Below are positions 8,644 through 15,509 of a stretch of 64,000 bases of DNA, in pieces; position 1 is the first letter of the stretch; every line of letters begins with the position of its first letter. The translations under genes and the position numbers were made by a program. Where the stretch lies: the NCBI GenBank assembly GCA_033851545.1, contig JAWWOO010000010.1, positions 1-64,000 of the forward strand, written 5' to 3'. This stretch comes from JAWWOL01 sp033851545 (GTDB lineage Bacteria > Actinomycetota > Actinomycetes > JAWWOL01). The notes beneath the pieces are model-generated. The model did not search any database. It was not told the DNA's origin and saw nothing but the letters and a program-made list of their open reading frames with translations.

Positions 8644-8687
8644 GGCTGGCCCCGGCCCGGCGCGGGCTTGCGCTTCGCAATGGTCAT
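8640..8687 (-). other. 15-codon upstream reading frame coupled to the PilX-like gene
   Basis: ATG at 8687 reads MTIAKRKPAPGRGQP and stops with TGA overlapping the ATG of the PilX-like gene as ATGA. A GGGAG-like sequence lies about 7 bases before it. It may serve only to bring ribosomes to the next gene, which has no good ribosome-binding site of its own. Whether the peptide matters is unknown. Confidence 0.3.
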
Positions 8688-8700
8688 GATGGACTCCCGT

Positions 8701-8802
8701 TCAGGCATGGTTGCGCAGATCGATCGATGTTTCGTAGGACTGCTGCTTGGCTCCGGTGAGGACGGTCACCTGGATCGTCACGGAGTTGATGTAGGCCAGC
8801 TA
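8701..8802 (-). other. In-frame continuation of the PilW-like gene beyond an amber codon
   Basis: After the TAG at 8802-8800, the same frame continues for 32 codons to a TGA at 8703-8701. It reads LAYINSVTIQVTV, then a short linker and YETSIDLRNHA. That is the alternating beta-strand pattern expected at the C-terminus of a PilW/PulJ-type pilin, so the real protein probably had 235 codons. The TAG may be a mutation, an assembly error or a suppressed codon. Confidence 0.6.
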
Positions 8803-9408
8803 GGCACTGTCGAGGACCCCGTTGCCGTTGCCCACCGTGTTGGTCGGGTCGGCGTCGAGCTCCTGCCACGACAGCGTCCCGTCGTGAGGATTGATGTCGA
8901 GGGCGCTGAGGTCCTGAGAACCCTGATAGACCTTGCTGCCGTAGTCGATTTCGAACTTGGACACGTTGCCGGCCAGGATCGGGTACGACGAACCGCCGGC
9001 GGACAGCAGGATCCGGTGGTTGGTGGCGTCGAACGTGTAGGTCAGCACCTCGGGCTGGTCAGGGTCGTTGGGGTCCTGGGCCCCGTTGCCGTTGAAGTCG
9101 ACCCAGAAGGTGATGCTGCTCGGCTGGGTGTTCTGGAAGCCGCTGCTCGCCCCGGGGTTGACCACGGCCTGGATCTGCTTGGCCTGGCGCAGCTCCATCG
9201 ACATCCGGTTGAGCATCAGACGCGCTTCCTCGTTGAGGTCGTCGTAGGTCTTGGTGCTCTGCATGGTGCCGGTCGCCGTGATGATCACCGACACGAACAG
9301 CGTGCTGAGGATGGAGAACAGCAGCATGCTGACCAGCAGCTCGATCAGCGTCATGCCGGCATCGTCTCCGCACCGTCCCCGCAGTGCCCGGGCCAGTCGC
9401 CGCGTCAT
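8800..9408 (-). CDS. PilW/PulJ-like minor pilin, interrupted by amber codon
   Basis: 202 residues to the TAG. A type III signal is clear: a basic leader ending DDAG, cleavage after Gly18, then MTLIELLVSMLLF with Met at +1 and Glu at +5. The spine continues with NEEARLMLNRMSMELRQAKQ, typical of PulJ/PilW proteins, followed by a beta-rich domain with an Asp-rich segment (DFNGNGAQDPNDPDQ) that could bind calcium. The ATG overlaps the stop of the larger minor pilin as ATGA. The frame continues past the stop for 32 protein-like codons, so the product here may lack its last strands. Confidence 0.8.
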   Translation of the reverse strand: MTRRLARALRGRCGDDAGMTLIELLVSMLLFSILSTLFVSVIITATGTMQSTKTYDDLNEEARLMLNRMSMELRQAKQIQAVVNPGASSGFQNTQPSSITFWVDFNGNGAQDPNDPDQPEVLTYTFDATNHRILLSAGGSSYPILAGNVSKFEIDYGSKVYQGSQDLSALDINPHDGTLSWQELDADPTNTVGNGNGVLDSA

Positions 9409-11180
9409 CGGTAGTCACCGGCAGAGCAGGCCAGTGCGCCGACCTGCACTCCGACTGACGAGCCGGAGTCGGGGGAGAGTCCGTCCTGCCCCACGGCGAG
9501 GGGCTGGGTGGCGACCGTGACGATCGGCGGCAGGGTGTCGGTCACTCCTGACCCACCGTTGTCGAACTGCCGGGCCGCCAGCGCCGTCGGCTGGATCAGG
9601 CTCTGCAGCGATCCCGCCGCGAAGTAGTCGCCGAGGTAGAGGTCGACACCGGCCGTGCTGTTGACCCGGTCCGCCCCTGCCGGAGGGGCCCCTCCGGCAG
9701 CCGGGCTCCACAGCAGGTTAGCCACCGAGGTCAGCGGGTCGGTGGCGTTTCCCGCAACCACGGACTTCGTCACGTAGCTGCCGGCAGCCGTCGGGTCGAA
9801 CCACATCACCGTGGCGTTGTAAGCCGGTGTCGCCGTCGCCACGCCGCCGGTGCTCGTGCAGGTGAGGGAGGCGCTGGAAAGCGTGATAAGGAGCAGTCCC
9901 TGCGGCGCAAAGGTGGTCGGCAGCAGGTGCAGGGTGGTGAGCGTCGCCGTCGTCGCCGCCGACACGGAATGCCCTGCCACGGCCGGGGTCGTCTGCACGT
10001 AGCCGTTCGTCGTCATCACGGTCGCGTTGCCGGTGAACACCAGCGGGGCGCCGGGCATCAGCCGGAGCCGGGGCAGGTAGGTCGCACTGTTGTTCACCGT
10101 CAACCCGTAGCTCCCTGACCCCGCAGCACCCATGGTGGTGCTGGCCGGGGTCGTGCTGGAGCCGACGTTGGGTAGCGAGTTCGTGGTGGTCGCGCTGAGC
10201 CCGGCAACACTCGTCTGGCCGAAGGAGGCGACCGGAATTCCCAGGACACCGTCGTTGACGGTCTGCTGGTTGACCGCCGCCGACTGGGCCGGTTGGTCCG
10301 GCGGCGCCACGGCCGTCGCCGTAGCGCCGGGAGTGTCCGAGGGCGAGCTGATGAAGACGTCGCCCGCGACACCCGTGCCGGACGCGGCGGACGCCTTGGT
10401 GGTGCTGCCCTTCAGGTCGAGCTGTCCGGCGGTGAGTGTCATCTGCCTGGCGTTCAGGGCTCCACCGCCGGTCCAGGAGTCCAGGCTGGTGACGACCTTG
10501 AGCGCCAAGGCGTTGACCGAGGCGGTCACCAGTGCGTTGGACGGCTGGCCGTCGGCGATCTGGGTGTAGGTGCGCAGCAGCTTGGTGATGGAGCCGGCGA
10601 CCCATTTCGTGGTGACCGTCATGCCGACCATGGTCGACGGGAAGGCGTCGGTGCTGTAGGCGGCCGCCGGCGTGACGGCCGCGTTGTTGGCGTCGAGGTA
10701 TTGCACCGCGATGTATTGGGAGTACTTCGGAAACTGCGGCACTGGGCTGATCACCGTGCGGTAGAAGCCGCCGGTCGCGGGTTCGGAGCTCAGCCGGTAG
10801 GCCGCGCCGGCCGTCGCCGGCACGTACCCGGGGGGTGCGACTGTCCCGCTCGTCGCCCCGGCCAGCGGTGTCAGCGAAGGAAAGTAGGTTCCGAGCAGGT
10901 CTGGGGCGCTGACACTGCTGTCGACGTGATAGGGCAGGTTTCGTGCTTTCTCCATAACCTCCTGCGCGAGGTTCTTGGCACCGGTGTCCAGCTTGGCGAC
11001 CAGCGACGTCTTCAGACCGGTCAGGAACATGCCGGAGGCTGCGACGCTGGCCAGCGCGAAGATCAGCATGGCCACGATCACCTCGATCAACGAGAAGCCG
11101 GACTCGTCCGCGGCACTGGAGACACACACCCTCGAGATCGACCGGACCAGGCCGCGCGGCCGCTTACTGATAGGAGACAC
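9405..11180 (-). CDS. Large PilV/GspI-like minor pilin
   Basis: 591 residues, far longer than the usual minor pilin of 150-200. The leader ends DESG, with cleavage after Gly28, then FSLIEVIVAMLIF with Phe +1 and Glu +5. The helix continues with GAKNLAQEVMEKARNLPY, as in PilV/GspI proteins. The remaining 500 residues are Thr/Ser/Ala/Gly-rich, beta-like and probably surface exposed, so this may be an adhesive tip subunit. The assigned GTG at 11180 overlaps the previous gene by 17 bases and lacks a clear ribosome-binding site, so the start is uncertain. Confidence 0.78.
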   Translation of the reverse strand: MSPISKRPRGLVRSISRVCVSSAADESGFSLIEVIVAMLIFALASVAASGMFLTGLKTSLVAKLDTGAKNLAQEVMEKARNLPYHVDSSVSAPDLLGTYFPSLTPLAGATSGTVAPPGYVPATAGAAYRLSSEPATGGFYRTVISPVPQFPKYSQYIAVQYLDANNAAVTPAAAYSTDAFPSTMVGMTVTTKWVAGSITKLLRTYTQIADGQPSNALVTASVNALALKVVTSLDSWTGGGALNARQMTLTAGQLDLKGSTTKASAASGTGVAGDVFISSPSDTPGATATAVAPPDQPAQSAAVNQQTVNDGVLGIPVASFGQTSVAGLSATTTNSLPNVGSSTTPASTTMGAAGSGSYGLTVNNSATYLPRLRLMPGAPLVFTGNATVMTTNGYVQTTPAVAGHSVSAATTATLTTLHLLPTTFAPQGLLLITLSSASLTCTSTGGVATATPAYNATVMWFDPTAAGSYVTKSVVAGNATDPLTSVANLLWSPAAGGAPPAGADRVNSTAGVDLYLGDYFAAGSLQSLIQPTALAARQFDNGGSGVTDTLPPIVTVATQPLAVGQDGLSPDSGSSVGVQVGALACSAGDYR

Positions 11181-11640
11181 GAGCGGTCAACCCCTCAACG
11201 GAGATGGTGTAGGTCTTCGAGGAGCCGCTCCGGATGACCTGGATGCTGCCCCGGGTCGCCGTGCCGCGAGCGGTGAAGTAGCAGACGTTCGCTCCGCTGC
11301 TGCTGCTGAAGTTGGCGTTGGCGAAGGTCACCGCGCTGCTCGTTGACTGGTAGCTGCGGAATGACACCCAAGCGTTCGAGGCCGTGTCGTACTTGGCGAT
11401 CGCGGCTGTTGTCGCGCTGAAGGTCACGCGGAAGGTGGTGTTCTGCGTCACCGCGTACTGTTCCACCTGGCGGAGCTGGCCGACCAGGTCGCGCGAGACG
11501 CCGGCCTGCTGGCTCGAGCGGGTCCAGGCCGTCAACGACGGGACCGCGATCGCCGCGAGAATGCCCATGATCGCCATGACCACCAGCAGCTCGAGCATGG
11601 TGAAACCGTCGTTACGGGACCCGGTCGGTCGACGTGGCAA
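11164..11640 (-). CDS. GspH/FimT-like minor pilin
   Basis: 158 residues from TTG at 11640. I chose this start because GGGAGA lies 5 bases upstream and gives a short leader, PRRPTGSRNDG, cut after Gly12. The mature protein begins FTMLELLVVMAIMGILAAI with Glu +5, and the later sequence with RQVEQYAVTQNTTFRVTF is typical of GspH/FimT pseudopilins. It is first in the minor pilin operon, with its own FliA-like promoter 40 bases upstream, after the terminator hairpin of pilA. Confidence 0.85.
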   Translation of the reverse strand: MPRRPTGSRNDGFTMLELLVVMAIMGILAAIAVPSLTAWTRSSQQAGVSRDLVGQLRQVEQYAVTQNTTFRVTFSATTAAIAKYDTASNAWVSFRSYQSTSSAVTFANANFSSSSGANVCYFTARGTATRGSIQVIRSGSSKTYTISVEGLTARVSYQ

Positions 11641-11679
11641 CGGATTCTCCCTTCGGCTCGGCGGAACGGCGCATGAGCA

Positions 11680-11707
11680 ACATCGGCGGTTGTCGAAGAC
11701 GGCTTGA
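11680..11707 (-). promoter_or_regulatory. FliA/WhiG-type promoter for the minor pilin operon
   Basis: On the minus strand: TCAAG at 11707-11703, 15 bases, GCCGATGT at 11687-11680. It lies between the pilA terminator hairpin and the TTG start of the GspH-like gene, giving a leader of roughly 35 bases. Its GCCGAT box is the closest of the six to the classical GCCGATAA form. Confidence 0.7.
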
Positions 11708-11757
11708 GGGAACTTGGAGTGAACCTGCAGTGGCCCTCGGTGGCAGCGGACATGGGT

Positions 11758-11787
11758 GTGGGGGCGGCCCCGAGGGGCCGCCCCCAC
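11758..11787 (-). terminator. Hairpin terminator after pilA
   Basis: A 14-bp GC stem (GTGGGGGCGGCCCC pairing with its complement, arms 11758-11771 and 11774-11787) with a tight GA turn, 32 bases past the pilA stop. There is no U-tract. It should limit read-through from pilA into the minor pilin genes, consistent with pilA being made in much larger amounts. Confidence 0.7.
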
Positions 11788-11818
11788 GCTCAGCGTCGTG
11801 GTCGTGCTCTGTGCAGGA

Positions 11819-12250
11819 TCAGCCGGTCGAGGTGCAGTCGGTCGTGGAGACCGTGCCCTTGGTCTTGCTGTAGTAGAAGGTCTTACTGTCCTTCGAGTTG
11901 ATGCCGCTGATGCAGTACAGGTTCGTCGCCACGTTGGTGAAGGTGACAGTGACGTTGTTCGACGAGTGGTAGCCGCCCAGCTGAGCGTTGCTGCTGGCGT
12001 TGGTGCTGATCACGCCGGTCGCGATGCCGGTGTAGCTGCCGTCGTTGTCGACCGCGTAGGACTCCACCGAGGTGGCCGCGTTCTTGAGGTCGGCCTTGGT
12101 CGCCGAGTCGTACGCGTTGTTCCGCTGGTTCAGGAACGTGGGGATGGCGATTGCTGCGAGGATGCCGATGATGATCATGACGACGAGGAGCTCGATGAGG
12201 GTGAAGCCGCCCTCGTTCTCCTCCTGCATCTTGCGGATACGAGCGAGCAT
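11819..12250 (-). CDS. pilA: Major type IV pilin PilA
   Basis: 143 residues. A 15-residue leader ends NEGG; PilD should cut before FTLIELLVVMIIIGILAAIA, with Phe +1 and Glu +5. The alpha spine continues with PTFLNQRNNAYDSATKADLKN. The head is small, with Cys113 and Cys139 placed to form the C-terminal disulfide loop known from type IVa pilins. The tail TTDCTSTG ends in Thr/Ser, where some pilins are O-glycosylated (inference). A GGAAGGA ribosome-binding site precedes the ATG. The gene is a single-gene unit with a FliA-like promoter, a riboswitch-like leader and a strong terminator. Confidence 0.95.
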   Translation of the reverse strand: MLARIRKMQEENEGGFTLIELLVVMIIIGILAAIAIPTFLNQRNNAYDSATKADLKNAATSVESYAVDNDGSYTGIATGVISTNASSNAQLGGYHSSNNVTVTFTNVATNLYCISGINSKDSKTFYYSKTKGTVSTTDCTSTG

Positions 12251-12278
12251 CTGCTGTCCTTCCGGGACGAGGATGTAT

Positions 12279-12314
12279 GAGCCGCGCTTTGGTGCAGTAC
12301 CTTCGGCGCGGCTC
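12279..12314 (-). promoter_or_regulatory. Possible expression-platform hairpin of the pilA leader
   Basis: GAGCCGCGC at 12314-12306 pairs perfectly with GCGCGGCTC at 12287-12279 around an 18-base loop, about 15 bases before the pilA ribosome-binding site. A second GAGCCGC copy, at 12420-12414 next to the aptamer, could compete for the same 3' arm. That is the layout expected of a switch. No U-tract follows, so a simple intrinsic terminator is not evident. Confidence 0.45.
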
Positions 12315-12329
12315 CTCCCGGGGGAGGTG

Positions 12330-12420
12330 CCGGCGGAGGCAGCCAGGCGGACCGGGATCGGTTCCTTGGCTTTGCGACCCCGTCTCGCGACGGGTGTGCC
12401 CTTGCTCTGCCGTGCGGCTC
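12330..12420 (-). promoter_or_regulatory. Cyclic di-GMP-I (GEMM) riboswitch-like aptamer upstream of pilA
   Basis: On the minus strand the leader has GGGCACACC, then a CGTC-GCGA-GACG hairpin with a GNRA loop, then GGGTCGCAAAGCCA. In the V. cholerae Vc2 c-di-GMP-I aptamer the same block reads GGGCAAACC, a GAAA-capped stem, then GGGACGCAAAGCC. The ligand-contacting G (third of GGG) and the stacking A in GCAAAG are kept. A third helix GCCAAGG/CCTGGC follows, and 5' GGCAG can close on 3' CTGCC. There are two deviations in conserved blocks: C for A in GCACACC and T for A before CGCAAAG. Its position in a pilin leader fits known GEMM biology. Recognised by eye only. Confidence 0.7.
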
Positions 12421-12437
12421 AGTTGATGACACGAGAG

Positions 12438-12465
12438 ATTTCGGCAGCCCCGACGGCCATCTTGA
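12438..12465 (-). promoter_or_regulatory. FliA/WhiG-type promoter for pilA
   Basis: On the minus strand: TCAAG at 12465-12461, 15 bases, GCCGAAAT at 12445-12438. Transcription would start near 12431, a few bases before the aptamer begins, so the riboswitch would be the first thing transcribed. This placement supports both calls. Confidence 0.72.
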
Positions 12466-12558
12466 GGGCCGGTCGAGTAATTCACCCGGCGTTCCTCAGG
12501 CCGCCTGTGAGCCGACTCTCGGGCTCCCTCGTCAGCAGCCGGCGCCGGAGATGCCAGA

Positions 12559-12582
12559 GGCCGGTGCCTCCGGGCACCGGCC
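12559..12582 (-). terminator. Hairpin after pilC
   Basis: A 10-bp stem GGCCGGTGCC with loop TCCG (arms 12559-12568 and 12573-12582), 44 bases past the pilC stop and upstream of the pilA promoter. It lacks a U-tract. It probably ends the pilT-pilC transcript. Confidence 0.55.
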
Positions 12583-12626
12583 CTTGACTGAGCCGCCCGC
12601 TGGCCGGCCCTGGTGGATCTGGGAGG

Positions 12627-13850
12627 CTACTTGATCAGGTCGAAGATCTTGAAGATCGGCATGTAGAGAGCCACGATCATCGAGCCCACGATCGCTCCCA
12701 GGCCGGCAATCATCAGCGGCTCGATGAGAGCGGTGAGCGCCTCGGTGGTCGCCTCCACCTCCTGGTCGTAGAACTCGGCAATCTTGCTCAGCATCGTGTC
12801 GAGAGCTCCTGTGTCCTCGCCGACAGCCATCATCTGCACCACCATCGGCGGGAAGACGGCGTGCTGCGACAGCGGGGCCGTGATGGACTCGCCGGAGCGC
12901 ACGCTTTCTTGGACATCGCGGATCGCGTGCGCCAGGACCATGTTGCCGGTGGTGTCCGAGACGATGTCGAGAGCCTGCAGGATGGGCACACCCGAGTGCA
13001 TCATGGTGCCGAGGTTGCGGGCGAACCGGGCCAGGGCAATCTTCCGGAAGAGCATGCCGAACACCGGCAACTTGAGCTTCACCGGGTCGACGATCTCCCG
13101 CATCCGCTCCAGGTGCTTGACCTTCCGCCACCACACGCTGAACGCTACTCCGCCGATGATCAGCGGGACGATGCCGACCTTGAGTGCGGCAGACATGAGC
13201 ACGAGGGCCTGGGTGGGTGCCGGCAGCTTGCCGCCTAGCTGCTTGAACAGCCCTGCGAAGACCGGGACGATGAACAGGAGCATGCCAATGACCGCGATCA
13301 TCGCAATGATGAAGACCATGACCGGATAGGTCATCGCCGACTTCACTTTTCCGCGTAGCCGGACCTCAGCCTCGTAGTTCTCGGCGATCTGCAGCAGGAC
13401 GGCATCGAGGAAGCCACCTATCTCGCCCGCCTTGGACATGTTGGTCATCAGCGGCGGGAACACCTGCGGGAACTTCGCCATCGACACCGACAACGAGGAT
13501 CCGGTCTCGATCTCGTTCCGGATCTCGCCGATTACCCGGGCGAGCTCAGGATTCTCGGTCTGCTCGGACAGGATGTTCAGGGCCCTCAGCAGGGACAGCC
13601 CTGAGTTGATCATCGTCGCGAACTGCCGGGAGAAGACCGCCAGGTCCTTGAGCTTGACCTTCTTCGCCCCCATGCCGGGGATCTTCAGCTCTTTCTTGAG
13701 GCCCTTGGTCTTGCCTTCGGTGATGGAGATGGGCGCATAGCCCATCTGCTTGAGCCGGCTGGCGACCGCGCTCGGGGACTCGGCGTCGATGGATCCCGAG
13801 ACCAGCTTTCCGGCCCGGTCCCTGACGGAGTACTGGTATGTCGTGGGCAT
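12627..13850 (-). CDS. pilC: Type IV pilus inner-membrane platform protein PilC
   Basis: 407 residues, normal for PilC/GspF. Two T2SSF domains are visible: the first with LAVFSRQFATMINSGLSLLRAL (about 69-90) and the second with KIALARFARNLGTMMHSGVPIL (about 271-292). Each is followed by membrane helices, such as VMVFIIAMIAVIGMLLFIV. The N-terminal SGSIDAESPSAVASRLKQMGY is the usual PilC start. It is the membrane core on which PilB and PilT act. ATG at 13850 has GGAG 7 bases upstream, and the gene follows pilT by 12 bases. Confidence 0.95.
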   Translation of the reverse strand: MPTTYQYSVRDRAGKLVSGSIDAESPSAVASRLKQMGYAPISITEGKTKGLKKELKIPGMGAKKVKLKDLAVFSRQFATMINSGLSLLRALNILSEQTENPELARVIGEIRNEIETGSSLSVSMAKFPQVFPPLMTNMSKAGEIGGFLDAVLLQIAENYEAEVRLRGKVKSAMTYPVMVFIIAMIAVIGMLLFIVPVFAGLFKQLGGKLPAPTQALVLMSAALKVGIVPLIIGGVAFSVWWRKVKHLERMREIVDPVKLKLPVFGMLFRKIALARFARNLGTMMHSGVPILQALDIVSDTTGNMVLAHAIRDVQESVRSGESITAPLSQHAVFPPMVVQMMAVGEDTGALDTMLSKIAEFYDQEVEATTEALTALIEPLMIAGLGAIVGSMIVALYMPIFKIFDLIK

Positions 13851-13862
13851 CTGCTCTCCTGA

Positions 13863-15407
13863 CTAACCGCGACCGGCGAGGCGCTGGAAGTCCTCGATGT
13901 GGTGGCACTTCTCGAGCCCGGTCTCGTACGTGATCCGTCCCTGCTTGACCAGCTCGGCGAGATGCTGGTCCATGGTGTGCATGCCGAACTTCGCACCGGC
14001 CTGCATCGCGGAGTAGATCTGGTGGGTCTTGCCCTCTCGGATCAGGTTGCGGATGGCCGGCGTGACCACCATCACCTCGGTCGCGACGACCCGGCCTTTC
14101 CCGTCGGTGGTCCTGGCCAGCGTCTGGCAGACGACCCCCTGGATCGCGCCCGCCAGCTGCACACGCACCTGCTGCTGCTGGTGGGGCGGGAACACGTCGA
14201 TGATGCGGTCGATCGTCTGCGCGGCGTCGGACGTGTGCAGCGTCGCGTACACCAGGTGACCGGTCTCGGCGGCCGTCAAGGCCACCGAGATGGTCTCCAG
14301 GTCACGCATCTCGCCGACCAGGATGATGTCTGGGTCCTGTCGCAGCACGTGTTTGAGTGCAGCCTGGAACGAGTGGGTGTCCTCGCCGACCTCACGCTGG
14401 TTGATGATGCAGCTCTTGTGCTGATGCAGGAACTCGATCGGATCCTCGACCGTCATGATGTGGTCGTGGCGCTGGCGGTTCGCCAGGTCGACCAGAGCGG
14501 CCAACGTCGTCGACTTGCCGGAGCCGGTGGGGCCTGTGACCAGCACGAACCCACGGGGCAGCATCGCGAAGTTGGACACTGCCGGGGGGACGCCCAGGTC
14601 CTCGAGCTTCTTGATCTCGAACGGAATCAGCCGGAACGCCGCGCCTAGCGCGTCGCGCTGGCGGTAGATGTTGACTCGGAAGCGGGCCTTGCCGGGGACC
14701 GCGTACGCGAAGTCGAGCTCGAGCACCTCCTCGAACTTCTCCCGCTGCTTCTGCGTCAGGATGGCGTACATCATCCGCTGGATCACCGGCGGCGTGAGCT
14801 CGGGCTGGTCCTCGAGTGGCTGAAGGTGGCCATGGTGCCGGACCGTGGGTCGGGCGCCAGCCGCCAGGTGCAGATCGGAGGCGCCCATCTCGAGCACCCG
14901 GATCAGCATGTCGGCGAGACTGGGACCCTCGAAGTCGTGGTCGCTCTCGCCGAGGGGCTTGCGCGCCGCAGCGGAGGTGTCGGCCCCGTGCCCGGGCTGG
15001 CTGGGCACCTCCGGCGAGGCCTGCCGAGGCGGGACCTCGCGGTCCGGGACAGCCGGGAGCGGGCCGGATGCCTCCGCCGCGCCCCGCGGTGCGAGAGCCG
15101 GCGCAGGCACCGCCAGAGCTGCAGGCGCGACCGTGGCTGAAGGCGCCCGCATGGGAGCAGGCGCCAAAGTGGGAGCCGACGGCCGGGGGGCCGGTGACAG
15201 CGGGATCGGGGTGAAGCCGGACACGGCAGGGGTGACGCCCAGGTCTGGGGACTGGCTGGCTGGCAAAGTGGTCGCGACGCCGGCCGAAAGGCCAGTCACC
15301 GGCGCGACGGGAGCGTCCGGCGTCCAGGACGGATCGAGGGGTGACGCCGCCTGCGGCGCACCGGGTGCCGTCGGCGAGAAGAACTCGTCGAACGCGTTGG
15401 TCTCCAC
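13863..15407 (-). CDS. pilT: Pilus retraction ATPase PilT with long N-terminal extension
   Basis: 514 residues against about 345 for a usual PilT. The C-terminal part from about 163 is a standard PilT: LADMLIRVLEMGASDLHL, Walker A GPTGSGKST (292-300), DIILVGEMRD (Walker B), the His box VYATLHTSDAAQTIDR, and AIRNLIREGK. The first 160 residues are a Pro/Ala-rich, probably disordered tail with a short conserved-looking start, NAFDEFFSP. The GTG at 15407 has AGGAG 6 bases upstream. A weaker FliA-like promoter lies in the 102-base gap after pilB. PilT depolymerises pili, which gives twitching. Confidence 0.93.
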   Translation of the reverse strand: METNAFDEFFSPTAPGAPQAASPLDPSWTPDAPVAPVTGLSAGVATTLPASQSPDLGVTPAVSGFTPIPLSPAPRPSAPTLAPAPMRAPSATVAPAALAVPAPALAPRGAAEASGPLPAVPDREVPPRQASPEVPSQPGHGADTSAAARKPLGESDHDFEGPSLADMLIRVLEMGASDLHLAAGARPTVRHHGHLQPLEDQPELTPPVIQRMMYAILTQKQREKFEEVLELDFAYAVPGKARFRVNIYRQRDALGAAFRLIPFEIKKLEDLGVPPAVSNFAMLPRGFVLVTGPTGSGKSTTLAALVDLANRQRHDHIMTVEDPIEFLHQHKSCIINQREVGEDTHSFQAALKHVLRQDPDIILVGEMRDLETISVALTAAETGHLVYATLHTSDAAQTIDRIIDVFPPHQQQQVRVQLAGAIQGVVCQTLARTTDGKGRVVATEVMVVTPAIRNLIREGKTHQIYSAMQAGAKFGMHTMDQHLAELVKQGRITYETGLEKCHHIEDFQRLAGRG

Positions 15408-15451
15408 GGCAAACTCCTCTCGGCACCTGACGGTGCCCGGTTGCTACAGCA

Positions 15452-15479
15452 GCATCGGTGCCGCGGCGGCCGGCCTTGA
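15452..15479 (-). promoter_or_regulatory. FliA/WhiG-type promoter for pilT-pilC (weaker match)
   Basis: On the minus strand: TCAAG at 15479-15475, 15 bases, ACCGATGC at 15459-15452. The first base of the -10 box differs from the other five sites. It sits in the gap between pilB and pilT. A 6-bp hairpin GGCACC-TGAC-GGTGCC (15422-15437) lies in the resulting leader, just before the pilT ribosome-binding site. Confidence 0.55.
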
Positions 15480-15509
15480 GGCGTTGCCGCTAGTCATCCG
15501 CGCCGGCAG

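Larger units (their letters stand above)
12251..12626. other. Regulatory region between pilC and pilA
   Basis: This 376-base stretch has no gene. In the direction of transcription (minus) it holds a hairpin after pilC, a FliA-like promoter, a c-di-GMP-I type aptamer, a 9-bp inverted repeat and the pilA ribosome-binding site. The pieces are listed separately. Confidence 0.8.

Noticed and set aside
11652..11676. A TCAT-N15-GCCGAA sequence before the GspH-like gene
   Set aside because: It would place the -10 box on top of the ribosome-binding site, and a better site (TCAAG-N15-GCCGAT) lies just upstream at 11707-11680.
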